Shown here: piece after piece, positions 35,669 to 45,960 of the stretch
Layout: each line of letters starts with the position of its first letter
Position numbering within the stretch: position 1 is the stretch's first letter
Assembly (NCBI RefSeq): GCF_002055535.1
Contig: NZ_LN831034.1
Span: 806,001-870,000 of the forward strand
Direction of reading: 5' to 3'
From: Streptococcus pyogenes
GTDB taxonomy: Bacteria > Bacillota > Bacilli > Lactobacillales > Streptococcaceae
Length of the DNA stretch: 64,000 bases
Translations under genes and position numbers: made by a program
The notes under the pieces: model-generated
What the model was told of the DNA's origin: nothing
Seen by the model: the letters and a program-made list of their open reading frames with translations, nothing else
Databases searched by the model: none

Positions 35669-38600
35669 ATGGGAGCAGGAACACCTTTAGGCAGTATGTT
35701 TATCGAATTGGGTCTTGATACATCAAAATTTGATCCAAAACTACAGAGTGCTAAAAGGGCTGTTAACTACTTCAAAGCAGAGGCTAAAGCACTAGATTCT
35801 ACTTTAAAAAATAACGGCAAAAATGTTGGACTCTTACAAGCGAAGTACAAGACGCTAACTCAAGCTATCAATGCTCAAAAAAAAGTATTGACTCATTTAA
35901 AAGCTAATTTCGACAAAATGGATCCTGGAACAGCTAAATGGGAAGCTGCAGCCGTGCAAATTGAACGAGAAAATGCAAAGTTAGCTCAACTAGAAGCTCA
36001 GCTAGGAAATGTTTCAAAAGCGTTTCAAGAAGCATCTGGTCAGACAGGCTTTACTGGTTTTCTACAACGTAGCGGCAAGCAGATTGATGTTTTGGGCCAG
36101 AAATTACAAACACTCGCAGATAAAACTAAATGGATTAGCGCAGGGTTTGGAGCAGGAGCCTTACTCAGTATTAAAGCTGCTAGCGACTTTGATACGGCTT
36201 TTACTGGTGTTAAAAAGACTGTGGATGAAGTTAGGGATGCTAATGGGCGGGTCACATACTCTTATGAGAGACTATCAAACGGTATCCGAAAAATGGCTAA
36301 GGAAATTCCAGCATCAACAACGGAAATATCAGCTGTTGCAGAGGCTGCTGGACAATTAGGTATCAAAACAAAAGATGTTTTAGGATTTACTCGTGTCATG
36401 ATCGACATGGGGCAATCAACTAACCTAAGTGCCGAAGAAGCTGCATCATCTATTGCGAAAATCGTAAACATTACAGGACTAACGTCAAAGGAATACTCTA
36501 GATTTGGTAGTGCTGTTGTTGCCTTAGGTAATAACTTTGCGACAACTGAAAGAGATGTTGTTGCAATGACAAACCGTATCGCCGCATCTGGTAAACTTGC
36601 CGGCTTAACTAATCAAGAAATGTTAGCGTTGGCAACTGCTATGTCAAGCGTCGGTATCGAGGCAGAAGCTGGTGGTACAGCCATGACTCAAACACTATCA
36701 GCCATTGAGACAGCTGTCATTAATGGTGGAGAAGATTTAACAAAATTTGCTCAAATTGCCAATATGTCATCAAAAGATTTTGCTAGGGCATGGAAAGAAA
36801 AACCAATCGTCGCTTTGCAGGAATTTATCAAAGGTCTTGGACAATTAGATAAAAAAGGAGAGAGCGCTACAAAAGTTTTAGACGACTTGGGGCTCAGCGG
36901 TGTCCGTCAGTCTAATATGCTTAAATCTCTTGGATTAGCTTCTGAAACACTCGGAAAAGCCATTGATGTATCAAATATAGCCTGGAAAGAAAACACAGCA
37001 CTAACAAACGAAGCAAGCAAACGCTATGAAACTTTCCAAAGCAAACTAAAAATTGTTAAGAATAAAATCAACGACATTGCCATTGAGATCGGTGGTCCTC
37101 TGATGGAAGCTGCGTCAAATGCACTAAATGCTTTAGAGCCACTCTTTAAAACGATTGGAGACCTAGCTAAAGCATACTCAAATGCAAACCCAGAGACTAA
37201 GAGATTTATCGCTTATCTTGTAGCAGGGACTGCTGCAGCATCACCATTTTTACGCATAATCGGTAAAACAAGTTCTGGTGTCGGTAAACTTGTCGCATGG
37301 ATTGGTAAGCTTGCTGGTGCTAGAAAAGGCGTTGCAGCAGTTAAAGCACTTAAAAGTGCAGTTGAAGCATCAGGAACAGCAGCTGGCGGGGCTAGTACAA
37401 AATTTGGCGGTCTAACATCAACTATCAATCTACTGTCAAATCCAATTGGTTTGTTAATTGGTGGGACAGTCGCTTTGACAGGTGTCTTACTAGCTTTAAA
37501 TCATGCTAAAGATAAAGCTAGAGAGAAGTCTGAGGAGTGGGGAACCACTTTAACCGGCACTACTCGTCAAGCCTTGGACAGCTTTAAACATAAAGTGGAT
37601 GAGAGCACAGAATCAATGATTAGATTTGATGCTATAGGTTCTCCTGCCATCCAAAGGGTAAAAGATAGTTTCAAGGGCTTATTAGGAGATATAGAAAATG
37701 AGTTAACAAAAGCTAACCAACGAATGGAGGAGCTTGGTAATAAGATAGGGCTTACTGCTGAACAGGTAGCTAAAGGTAAAGAGCATAATAATCGAGTAGT
37801 TGAGAATGCTAGATTGATGGTTGATGAAATCAATACTATCTATAATCGTCATAATGGCAACGTTAAACGATTGACTGCTGAGGAACAAACTATTGTTGAA
37901 AATGCTCAAAAAGAGTTAGTTAGGGCAAAACTAGAGCTTATGGGTCTATCTAATAAGCAGGCTTTATCAGTGATGAAAGCCTTTAACAATGATGTGACAA
38001 CATTAAATGAGACTCAGCTCAAAAAAACGATGATAGCCCTGGAAAAAGCTATCTCAGAAGAGAAAAAATTATACGATTCTAAGGCTAAATTTCTCAAAGA
38101 AGCTCTTGATAAAGAGGCTATTAGCCAAGAAGAATATAACGGTCGAATGAAAACTCTTAAAAATGAGCATGAAGCCACCATGAATGCTTTAGCTGAAAAA
38201 TATGCTCAAGCTGCTGAAGCTCGTGACTTTAGGCAAAAAGCTAGACTAAAAGACTGGACAACAAATATCCAGGAAAATAGTCAACGGGCTAAAAAATTCT
38301 TACGAGAAGTTGGTCTATCTTATGATGAGCTGGCTAATAAGGTGGATGCAGCTGCTAAAAAAGGTGGTACTAATCTGGATTTGTTAGCCAAATCAACAGC
38401 AAATATGTCTAAAGAGACTAAGGAAGCTAATGCACTGTGGACATCGCTAACCTTTGACGAGAAGAAAGCTCAGGTTAAGTCTAATGCTATTGATGAGGTA
38501 ATAAAAGCCTCTCAATCAGAGGAAGGTTGGAACCAGCTCAAGTTTATGCTTAAGCATGCTAACTTAGAGTCAAATGCCAGAGTCAAAATCGCAGAAGCAT

Positions 38601-39769
38601 TGATCGCAAATGGTGATTGGCAAAAAATGACCCCAGAAGAGAAGAAACTGGTCTTTACAAATGATGAGGGACTGGCCAAAATTTACGAAAGTAAAAACTT
38701 ACTGGAAATTTGGAATCAATTAACACCAAAACAAAAAGAGCTTGCTCTTAAAAATGAAGATTTTGTTAATAAAGCTGGTACTGCTAAAAAAATGCTAGAA
38801 AACTGGAATAATCTTCCAGTGGTAAGTAAAGAAATTACGGCAATTGATGGGACTCCTTTGCCAGTATCTACAGCAAAACAAAACCTTGACAGCGTTGTGG
38901 CAGGGCCACCACGTCCGATTGAAGCAGAGGATAAAACAGGGCCAAGTGTGGCGCAAGCACATGCAAGCGTCAATAGTCCTAAACAGGTATTGCCAATAGA
39001 TATGTTTGGTCTTGATAAGACTGGACCATCAGTGGCACAAACTAATAATTCTGTTAATAGCCCAAAACAACGTACTCCAATAGCTATGTTTGGTATGGAT
39101 AACACAGCAGCCCCAGTCGCTAGTGCAAATAGAGCTGTTAACAGTCCTAAACAAAATGGACCTATACATATCAATGCACAAAATAATACAGGTGGTGTTG
39201 TATCACAAGTTTTAGGAGCTTTAGCAGGTATTCCTAGAACAATCACTATCGGAATAAACGCCATCAAAAACTTTGTGGGATTGGAAAACGGGACAAACTA
39301 TCACAGCGGGGGACCTGCCTTGGTCAATGACCAAAAAGGACCTACTTATCGTGAATTGGTTGTTTATCCAAATGGGCTATCTTTCATACCAGAAGGTCGT
39401 AATGTCTTTCTGCCTGATATGCCAAAAGGTACTAAGGTTTTACGAGCAAGTAAGACAAAGGACTTGATGCGTTCTAGGGGAATCCCTAAGTATGCTCATG
39501 GTGTGGGGATTTCGTCCGAATCTCGATTTATCAAAGAGTTATCGTCAGCTAATCAGTCGATTAATCAAACGAATATTTCTATTGATAATCGTCAAGTGGA
39601 AGCTTTACTAAAACAGCTCATAGAGCTTGTAAAAGCCAACGGAGATAAAGATCAGATCATTGATTTAACCGTGATGCTTGGTAATATGACTCTTGTACAA
39701 CTCAAAGATAAAATATCAGAGTTACAGCGTAAAGACGAAGCGTTACGTTTAAAATCGTCTAGTTTTTAG
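35669..39769 (+). CDS. Tail tape measure protein
   Basis: The 1366-residue protein sets tail length and may enter the cell during DNA injection. The ATG at 35669 follows AAAGGAG; the frame is open to 35636. A coiled-coil N-terminus is followed by the TP901-type core (IPASTTEISAVAEAAGQLGI). Hydrophobic segments lie at about 510-620 (YLVAGTAAASPF; IGLLIGGTVALTGVLLAL). A second long coiled coil follows, then four 28-residue repeats at 1088-1199. Confidence 0.95.
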   Translation: MGAGTPLGSMFIELGLDTSKFDPKLQSAKRAVNYFKAEAKALDSTLKNNGKNVGLLQAKYKTLTQAINAQKKVLTHLKANFDKMDPGTAKWEAAAVQIERENAKLAQLEAQLGNVSKAFQEASGQTGFTGFLQRSGKQIDVLGQKLQTLADKTKWISAGFGAGALLSIKAASDFDTAFTGVKKTVDEVRDANGRVTYSYERLSNGIRKMAKEIPASTTEISAVAEAAGQLGIKTKDVLGFTRVMIDMGQSTNLSAEEAASSIAKIVNITGLTSKEYSRFGSAVVALGNNFATTERDVVAMTNRIAASGKLAGLTNQEMLALATAMSSVGIEAEAGGTAMTQTLSAIETAVINGGEDLTKFAQIANMSSKDFARAWKEKPIVALQEFIKGLGQLDKKGESATKVLDDLGLSGVRQSNMLKSLGLASETLGKAIDVSNIAWKENTALTNEASKRYETFQSKLKIVKNKINDIAIEIGGPLMEAASNALNALEPLFKTIGDLAKAYSNANPETKRFIAYLVAGTAAASPFLRIIGKTSSGVGKLVAWIGKLAGARKGVAAVKALKSAVEASGTAAGGASTKFGGLTSTINLLSNPIGLLIGGTVALTGVLLALNHAKDKAREKSEEWGTTLTGTTRQALDSFKHKVDESTESMIRFDAIGSPAIQRVKDSFKGLLGDIENELTKANQRMEELGNKIGLTAEQVAKGKEHNNRVVENARLMVDEINTIYNRHNGNVKRLTAEEQTIVENAQKELVRAKLELMGLSNKQALSVMKAFNNDVTTLNETQLKKTMIALEKAISEEKKLYDSKAKFLKEALDKEAISQEEYNGRMKTLKNEHEATMNALAEKYAQAAEARDFRQKARLKDWTTNIQENSQRAKKFLREVGLSYDELANKVDAAAKKGGTNLDLLAKSTANMSKETKEANALWTSLTFDEKKAQVKSNAIDEVIKASQSEEGWNQLKFMLKHANLESNARVKIAEALIANGDWQKMTPEEKKLVFTNDEGLAKIYESKNLLEIWNQLTPKQKELALKNEDFVNKAGTAKKMLENWNNLPVVSKEITAIDGTPLPVSTAKQNLDSVVAGPPRPIEAEDKTGPSVAQAHASVNSPKQVLPIDMFGLDKTGPSVAQTNNSVNSPKQRTPIAMFGMDNTAAPVASANRAVNSPKQNGPIHINAQNNTGGVVSQVLGALAGIPRTITIGINAIKNFVGLENGTNYHSGGPALVNDQKGPTYRELVVYPNGLSFIPEGRNVFLPDMPKGTKVLRASKTKDLMRSRGIPKYAHGVGISSESRFIKELSSANQSINQTNISIDNRQVEALLKQLIELVKANGDKDQIIDLTVMLGNMTLVQLKDKISELQRKDEALRLKSSSF
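38930..39265 (+). repeat. Four 28-residue repeats in the tape measure gene
   Basis: Units start DKTGPSVAQ, DKTGPSVAQ, DNTAAPVAS and NNTGGVVSQ, each 84 bases apart. The first three share AVNSPKQ or SVNSPKQ followed by P-I. The third and fourth units are progressively diverged. Confidence 0.8.
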
Positions 39770-39781
39770 AGAGGAGCAGAG

Positions 39782-40552
39782 ATGTTTAGAAAAATAGTCA
39801 ATGGCAAAGTCACGTTTTTGCCGCTGACAACAACAGTCAATGGCCAGTTGCTTGAAGATGTTTTAAAAAGCGACTCTGCCTCTTTTAAAACAATCAAAAT
39901 TGAGGGAAGGCATGCGGGTGAATACAATCATCAAGTTACAGAGGTTTTAGGGAGACATGGTGCTTATTATCATCAAAAAACCAAGGATAGCTTACCGCTT
40001 ACTTGGACAGTCTATCTAAAGGCGAGTGACGTTAGTAGCTTTGGACAGTTAGCTAGTAATCTACATGCGTTGCTAGTCAAATCAAAAGTTACAAAATTTG
40101 AATTTAGTGATGATGATGGTTGTTATTATTTAGGGCAATTAAAAAAAATCCCCGATCTCAAAGAAAAACGTTGCGAAGCAGTGGTTGAGATAGAAATTAT
40201 CTGTTACGATCCTTACAAATTTAAAGACGTTAAGTTATTACAAGGCGGTATCATCAATTACCAAGGTCAAGTAAAAACTAAACCTATTATCACCCTCAAC
40301 CTATTGTCTTCAACTAAGGGAATTAATCTGCTACATGTCGAGAGTCAGAAGTATATCAGATTGACTGGTACTTATACCACTGACGAAATCAAGATTGATA
40401 TGGCCACGGGTAAGATTACCCAGAACGGACGCAATATCCTTGGCGATTTAGATATGGTTAATAGTAGGTATTTTGAGCTATTACCTGGTAATAATACATT
40501 ACAGTGTGCCAATGCCACCATAACCGCAGAGTTTAGGGAGGTTTATCTATGA
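39782..40552 (+). CDS. Distal tail protein (Dit)
   Basis: A 256-residue Dit-family protein that forms the hexameric hub at the tail tip. The N-terminal half has GRHAGEYNHQVTEVLGRHGA and YYHQKTKDSLPLTWTVYLKA, typical of siphovirus Dit. The C-terminal galectin-like domain follows. It is followed by Tal with a four-base overlap. GAGGAG precedes the ATG. Confidence 0.88.
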   Translation: MFRKIVNGKVTFLPLTTTVNGQLLEDVLKSDSASFKTIKIEGRHAGEYNHQVTEVLGRHGAYYHQKTKDSLPLTWTVYLKASDVSSFGQLASNLHALLVKSKVTKFEFSDDDGCYYLGQLKKIPDLKEKRCEAVVEIEIICYDPYKFKDVKLLQGGIINYQGQVKTKPIITLNLLSSTKGINLLHVESQKYIRLTGTYTTDEIKIDMATGKITQNGRNILGDLDMVNSRYFELLPGNNTLQCANATITAEFREVYL

Positions 40553-42600
40553 TTTATCTCTTTGATAAACTGGAGCGCTTAGTCGCTACTGTTGGCACTG
40601 ATGACTTACTCTCGTGGCATTTTAAGGTCAAAAACAATGATTGGGATCAAGCTAGCTTTGAAGTGCCAGTTGACTATGACATTGAGCCTTTTGTTTACTT
40701 TGGTTTTTTTAACTACGACCCCAACCTAAAAGAGGAGGTCTTTAAGCTCTTTAAAGTCATTGATTACAACCTAGAAGATAGCAAGTTTTACAAAGGCCTA
40801 GATAAAGCAGAGAGTGATCTTGATACCATTGCCATCATCAAAGACAAGCGATTTAGGCAATCGTCCGCAGATGCTTGCATTGCTGGCGCCCTAGAAGGCA
40901 CTGGTTATCAGGTTGGCAAAGTTGAGGGAATAACTAATGTTAGAACGCTTAGTTATTACTACATCAGCCCAAGAGCAGCTCTGATTAAGGTTGTAGAAGC
41001 ATTTAACTGTGAGTTTAATGTCAGATATACCTTTGTCCAAAACAAAATAACCAGTCGTTATATCGACCTTAAAAAGCGCTTTGGGAAACCTACAGGTAAG
41101 CAATTTGAGCATGGAAGTAACTTGCTTAAAGTCGTCTACGAGGAGTCAACGGACGATATTGTGACATGCCTGATTGGTCGAGGAAAAGGCGAAGAAATCC
41201 AACATGAGGAAGCTGAGCCTAAAGATGTTGAGGGACACTTGCCACAGGAAGAAAGGCGGCAAGGCTATGGACGCAGGATTGAATTTACTGATGTTGTCTG
41301 GTCGGTTGAAAAAGGAGACCCGATAGACAAACCAGCTGGCCAAAACTTTGTAGCACTAGATAGTGCAAGGGAAGAATACGGCTTGTCTCAAAATGGCGAA
41401 TTAAAGCATCGTTGGGGTGTCTTTGTCAACGAAGAAATCGAGGACAAGGCGGGACTCTTAAAAGCCACTTGGGAAGAATTGCAGCGTTTGTCAATCCCTA
41501 TCAGAATCTACAAAGCGGAAATCTTAGATATTGGTCCAGAGACGTGGAAAGGTGACTCAGTAGCCATTATCTACGACGAGGTAAAAATAGGTTTTGAAAC
41601 TCGAGTTGATGAGATTGATATTGACAAGCTTAATTTTAACAGGTCAGTCGTAACACTTGGTGATTACAGCACTGTCCAAAATCGTGAGTCACGGTCTCGT
41701 AAAGAGGCTGTCCAAAACATGATAAATGAGTCTTTAGAGACCATCACAGGCTTGGGGATGACCTTCCAAGAGTTTTTGCAGGACATCGAGAAACGTATCG
41801 AGACTGGCAAAAAGGAGATGGAAGACAATTGGCGCAAAGTTAACCTTGAATTTGATAACTTTAAAAAGAAGGTTGAGCTAGAAGGCTTGCAATTCAAGAC
41901 CTTAAAAGAACAAATCAAAGAAGTTGATGAACGCACCGATAAAGAGCTTGAAGAATTTAGAAAAACCCTAAAAAACCTAGCGTTGCCAGAAGAAGCCATC
42001 AAAAAAATCACAGATGCTATCAAGGTAGAGGACATCCCATCGATTAAACAAAGCTTTGATGACCTCAAAAACAAAGTCAGTGAAACGAGCGAGACGTCCC
42101 GTCTAAACGCCGAAATTTTAGGTAACAACGGTAAGACCCGCTACAACAAAAATTTGCTGGTTGGCGACCCTAACCGCACCAAAACCTATGATGAGGATTA
42201 CATAGAAGTAGAAGCCAACGACGGTGGTTTTAAGCGTGGCGAGACGTACACGATTAGCTTTAGTCAAACGTGTGAGCTACTCAAAAAAGTAGCTATCACA
42301 TTGACGCAAATTAACAACAAGGGAGTTAAGTTAGTACTGACACCAACCAAAGCAAAAATGGAGCCGCAGACCTTTAATCTAACCAAGGATAAAGAAGTTA
42401 TCAGCGTTTATCCTTTGAGCTATACGGCTGTTTTAACTGGCGATTGGTATAAATCTAAGCAAATAGATTTAAATGCGTTGGAGGGGCGGGAATTAGCTCT
42501 GGACATGAGCTATAAAGATGTTGTGGATGGCAATAATGCCGCGATAACAGGGCAGTGGTCAGACAGCCCACAAATAATTTTAGATGGAGGTAATCAATGA
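40549..42600 (+). CDS. Tail-associated lysin/baseplate protein (Tal-like)
   Basis: The 683-residue protein starts with a gp27/Tal-type baseplate domain (LLSWHFKVKNNDWDQASFEV) over about 380 residues. A long helical coiled coil runs at about 390-520 and a C-terminal beta domain ends the protein. It would form the central tail tip and hold the receptor-binding module. I see no clear peptidase or lysozyme motif. It overlaps hyaluronidase by four bases. Confidence 0.82.
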   Translation: MIYLFDKLERLVATVGTDDLLSWHFKVKNNDWDQASFEVPVDYDIEPFVYFGFFNYDPNLKEEVFKLFKVIDYNLEDSKFYKGLDKAESDLDTIAIIKDKRFRQSSADACIAGALEGTGYQVGKVEGITNVRTLSYYYISPRAALIKVVEAFNCEFNVRYTFVQNKITSRYIDLKKRFGKPTGKQFEHGSNLLKVVYEESTDDIVTCLIGRGKGEEIQHEEAEPKDVEGHLPQEERRQGYGRRIEFTDVVWSVEKGDPIDKPAGQNFVALDSAREEYGLSQNGELKHRWGVFVNEEIEDKAGLLKATWEELQRLSIPIRIYKAEILDIGPETWKGDSVAIIYDEVKIGFETRVDEIDIDKLNFNRSVVTLGDYSTVQNRESRSRKEAVQNMINESLETITGLGMTFQEFLQDIEKRIETGKKEMEDNWRKVNLEFDNFKKKVELEGLQFKTLKEQIKEVDERTDKELEEFRKTLKNLALPEEAIKKITDAIKVEDIPSIKQSFDDLKNKVSETSETSRLNAEILGNNGKTRYNKNLLVGDPNRTKTYDEDYIEVEANDGGFKRGETYTISFSQTCELLKKVAITLTQINNKGVKLVLTPTKAKMEPQTFNLTKDKEVISVYPLSYTAVLTGDWYKSKQIDLNALEGRELALDMSYKDVVDGNNAAITGQWSDSPQIILDGGNQ

Positions 42601-43604
42601 CAGAAACTATACCGCTGCGAGTCCAATTTAAGCGGATGACTGCCGAAGAATGGGCTCGCAGTACTGTCATCTTACTTGAGGGTGAGATAGGTCTTGAGAC
42701 CGACACAGGATATGCGAAGTTTGGTGATGGTAAAAACCGATTTAGTAAGCTTAAGTACCTTAATAAACCAGATCTAGATGCGTTTGCACAAAAAAAAGAA
42801 ACTGATAATAAAATCGCCAAATTAGAATCAATTAAAGCAGACAAAGACACTGTTTACTTAAAAGCAGAGTCAAAAAAAGAGCTAGACAAAAAAATGAATT
42901 TGACAGGCGGCACAATGACAGGACAACTACAGTTTAAACCTAATAGTCATATTAAGCACTCATCTTCTACAGGAGGAGCGATTAACATTGATATGTCTAA
43001 ATCAGCAGGTGCTGCTATGGTGATGTATACAAATAAAGATACTACTGATGGACCATTGATGATTTTACGCTCTGACAAAGATACGTTTGATCAGTCAGCT
43101 CAATTTGTGGATTACAGCGGTAAGACTAATGCTGTAAATATTGTAATGCGCCAGCCAAGCACACCTAATTTTTCCTCAGCACTTAATATAACCAGTGCTA
43201 ATGAAGGCGGTAGTGCGATGCAAATTAGAGGCATCGAAAGAGCATTGGGAACACTCAAAATCACACACGAAAACCCAAACGTTGACGCAAAATACGATGA
43301 AAACGCTGCAGCGTTATCTATTGATATCGTTGGAAAACGGGGAGCCAGTGGAAATGGTACTGCTGCCCAAGGCATTTTCATCAATTCGTCCGCAGGCACA
43401 ACTGGTAAAATGCTCAGAATCAGAAATAAAAATAAAGACAAATTTTATGTAAATCCAGATGGCGGCTTTCACTCATATGCAGATTCAATCGTGGATGGTA
43501 ATCTAACAGTTAAAGATCCAACATCTGGAAAACATGCTGCGACTAAAGATTACGTAGATAAAAAATTTGATGAGTTAAAAAAACTCATACAAAAAACAGA
43601 TTAA
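42597..43604 (+). CDS. hylP: Phage hyaluronidase (HylP type)
   Basis: This 335-residue tail-spike hyaluronate lyase helps the phage penetrate the hyaluronic acid capsule of group A streptococcus. The N-terminal phage-attachment region (PLRVQFKRMTAEEWARSTVI; DTGYAKFGDGKNRFSKLKYL) is conserved. The middle is a coiled coil, and the C-terminal part (NLTGGTMTGQLQFKPNSHIK and following) forms the trimeric beta-helix. No collagen-like Gly-X-Y segment is present, as in the HylP2/HylP3 forms. GGAGG precedes the ATG. Confidence 0.93.
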   Translation: MTETIPLRVQFKRMTAEEWARSTVILLEGEIGLETDTGYAKFGDGKNRFSKLKYLNKPDLDAFAQKKETDNKIAKLESIKADKDTVYLKAESKKELDKKMNLTGGTMTGQLQFKPNSHIKHSSSTGGAINIDMSKSAGAAMVMYTNKDTTDGPLMILRSDKDTFDQSAQFVDYSGKTNAVNIVMRQPSTPNFSSALNITSANEGGSAMQIRGIERALGTLKITHENPNVDAKYDENAAALSIDIVGKRGASGNGTAAQGIFINSSAGTTGKMLRIRNKNKDKFYVNPDGGFHSYADSIVDGNLTVKDPTSGKHAATKDYVDKKFDELKKLIQKTD

Positions 43605-43613
43605 GGAGGATAA

Positions 43614-45518
43614 ATGAGTAGAGATCCAACACTAACATTAGACGAGTCAAATCTCGTTATTGGTAAGGACGGACGTGTGCATTACACATTTACTGCAGAG
43701 AACGACAACCCAAAAGTCAGACTAGCTAGCAAGTGTCTAGGCACAGCGCATTTTAATCAGCTCATGATTGAGCGAGGGGATAAAGCGACTGGCTATGTGG
43801 CGCCTGTGGTTGTTGAGGGTAGCGGTGAGTCGACAGGTGTGTTTAAAAGTCTTGAGGAGATGCTTAGTGGTCTACAGTCTATTAATTTAGAGCTGACAGA
43901 TACTAAAAACTCCAAACTTTGGTCAAAAATCAAGCTGACTAACCGTGGCATGTTGCAGGAGTACTACGATGGTACGATTAAGACTGAGATTATTAACTCC
44001 GCCAAAGGTATCGCTACACGCATTAGTGAGGAGACTGGTCAAAAGCTAGCGCTCATCAATGACACCATTGATGGTATCAGACGTGAGTATCAAGATGCTG
44101 ATAGGCGCTTATCCGCAAGTTATCAAGCTGGTATTGAGGGCTTAAAAGCCACCATGCGTGATGATAAGTTAGATTTGCAAGCTGAGATACAAGCAAGTGC
44201 TCATGGCTTGTCTCAAAAGTATGATGATAAGCTTAAGCAGCTATCAGCTAAAATCACAACAACATCTAGCGGCACGACCGAGGCCTACGAAAACAAGCTA
44301 AAGGGTTTGCGTGCTGAGTTTACTCGCTCAAATCAAGGCATGCGGACAGAGCTGGAGTCTAAAATTAGTGGGTTGCAATCAACGCAACAAGCAACTGCTA
44401 GCCAAATCTTACAAGAGATTAAAGACAGGCAAGGCGCTGTCAGTCGTGTGCAGCAAGACCTAAACAGTTATCAAAGGCGCTTGCAAGATGCAGAAGGCAA
44501 TTACAACTCTTTAAAAGAGACTGTAGCGGGTTATGAGCGCAGGATATCCAATCAGGATAACACTATCTCTTCTAACTTTACACAGCTAAAAAGCTTGATA
44601 AATCAGTCTGTGACCTTAGAAAAAATTCAGTCCCTCTTGAGGCTATCTGGTGACAGTATCATGCTTGCGATTAAAGACAAAATCCCGCAAAGTAAAATGT
44701 CTGGCAGCGATATTATCTCAGCGATTAACTTAAACTCCTACGGAGTAACAATCGCAGGTAAACACATCGCTCTCGATGGCAATACGACTGTCAACGGCAC
44801 CTTTACCACAAAGATAGCAGAGGCTATCAAAATCAGAGCTGACCAAATCATAGCAGGCACTTTAGATGCCTCTAAAGCTCGTATTATTAATCTAAACGCC
44901 AGCAGTATCGTTGGTTTAGACGCTAACTTTATCAAAGCTAAAATTGGCTATGCGATTGTTGACATGCTTGAGGGTAAAGTGATTAAGGCACGCAATAGCG
45001 CTATGCTTATTGATCTTAGCTCGGCTAAGATGGATTTTAATAGTAATGCGACCATCAACTTTAACAGCCGAGATAACGCTTTAGTGCGTAAAGACGGTAC
45101 CCACACTGCCTTTGTACACTTTAGTAATGCCACACCAAAAGGTTATACAGGTTCGGCATTATATGCCTCTATTGGTATCACCTCATCTGGTGATGGGGTC
45201 AACAGTGCGTCATCTGGACGTTTTGCAGGGCTAAGGTCATTTAGGTATGCTACGGGATATAATCATACTGCTGCAGTCGACCAAACCGAGCTATACGGTG
45301 ATAATGTCTTGATTGCAGATGACTTTAGCATCAATCGAGGATTTAAATTTAGACCAGACAAAATGGAAAAAGTGCTCGACATGAACGACTTGTATGCGGC
45401 TGTAGTAGCCTTAGGCCGCTGTTGGGGGCACTTGGCTAACGTCGGCTGGAATACTGCTCATAGCAATTTTACAAATGCGGTCACTAGAGAGTTGAGTAAT
45501 TACATTGGTATTATTTAA
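43614..45518 (+). CDS. gp58-like tail fibre protein
   Basis: The 634-residue protein carries repeated helical segments (LSASYQAGIEGLKATMRDDK; LSQKYDDKLKQLSAKITTTS; YENKLKGLRAEFTRSNQGMR) like the gp58 family that accompanies hyaluronidase in streptococcal phages. The C-terminal third is strand-rich and may bind the host. AAGGAGG precedes the ATG. Confidence 0.87.
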   Translation: MSRDPTLTLDESNLVIGKDGRVHYTFTAENDNPKVRLASKCLGTAHFNQLMIERGDKATGYVAPVVVEGSGESTGVFKSLEEMLSGLQSINLELTDTKNSKLWSKIKLTNRGMLQEYYDGTIKTEIINSAKGIATRISEETGQKLALINDTIDGIRREYQDADRRLSASYQAGIEGLKATMRDDKLDLQAEIQASAHGLSQKYDDKLKQLSAKITTTSSGTTEAYENKLKGLRAEFTRSNQGMRTELESKISGLQSTQQATASQILQEIKDRQGAVSRVQQDLNSYQRRLQDAEGNYNSLKETVAGYERRISNQDNTISSNFTQLKSLINQSVTLEKIQSLLRLSGDSIMLAIKDKIPQSKMSGSDIISAINLNSYGVTIAGKHIALDGNTTVNGTFTTKIAEAIKIRADQIIAGTLDASKARIINLNASSIVGLDANFIKAKIGYAIVDMLEGKVIKARNSAMLIDLSSAKMDFNSNATINFNSRDNALVRKDGTHTAFVHFSNATPKGYTGSALYASIGITSSGDGVNSASSGRFAGLRSFRYATGYNHTAAVDQTELYGDNVLIADDFSINRGFKFRPDKMEKVLDMNDLYAAVVALGRCWGHLANVGWNTAHSNFTNAVTRELSNYIGII

Positions 45519-45529
45519 AAGGAGAAAAC

Positions 45530-45958
45530 ATGGATTTAACGCTTAAAAACAAAGATTTAAACACATTATATAGTGTACTAGACAAAATCAAGGTCACGAA
45601 CATGCGAGCAAACCGCGGACGTGCTAAGCTACTCGCAAAAGTAGTCGATAAAATCAAAGAGTACGCCAAGGATGAGGGTGACCTTATTGATCTGTATGCT
45701 CAAAAAGACAAAGATGGCAAGTTTGTCATCGATGAGCGCAAAAACATCAAGCTAGCAGACCCGACTAAGATTGATGAGCTCAACGACTTATTGTCCGAAC
45801 TTGGTAATGAGGACATTACTATCAAAGGCCATGAGTATTCTAAGCGTTTTATCGACTTTTTGGAGTACTTGGCAGAATCGGAAGATGAGTTTACCTCAGA
45901 CGAAATCATTATCATCGATAACATTTTAGAGGAATTTGAAGAAAGCAAAGGAGAATAA
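45530..45958 (+). CDS. DUF1617 phage protein
   Basis: A 142-residue acidic helical protein (MDLTLKNKDLNTLYSVLDKI; NRGRAKLLAKVVDKIKEYAK) that matches DUF1617, common downstream of fibre genes in streptococcal phages. The role is unknown. AAAAGGAG precedes the ATG. Confidence 0.8.
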   Translation: MDLTLKNKDLNTLYSVLDKIKVTNMRANRGRAKLLAKVVDKIKEYAKDEGDLIDLYAQKDKDGKFVIDERKNIKLADPTKIDELNDLLSELGNEDITIKGHEYSKRFIDFLEYLAESEDEFTSDEIIIIDNILEEFEESKGE

Positions 45959-45960
45959 CT

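Noticed and set aside
38716..39267. 183-codon minus-strand frame in the tape measure gene
   Set aside because: It is produced by the repeated segment on the opposite strand; there is no ribosome binding site or recognisable fold.
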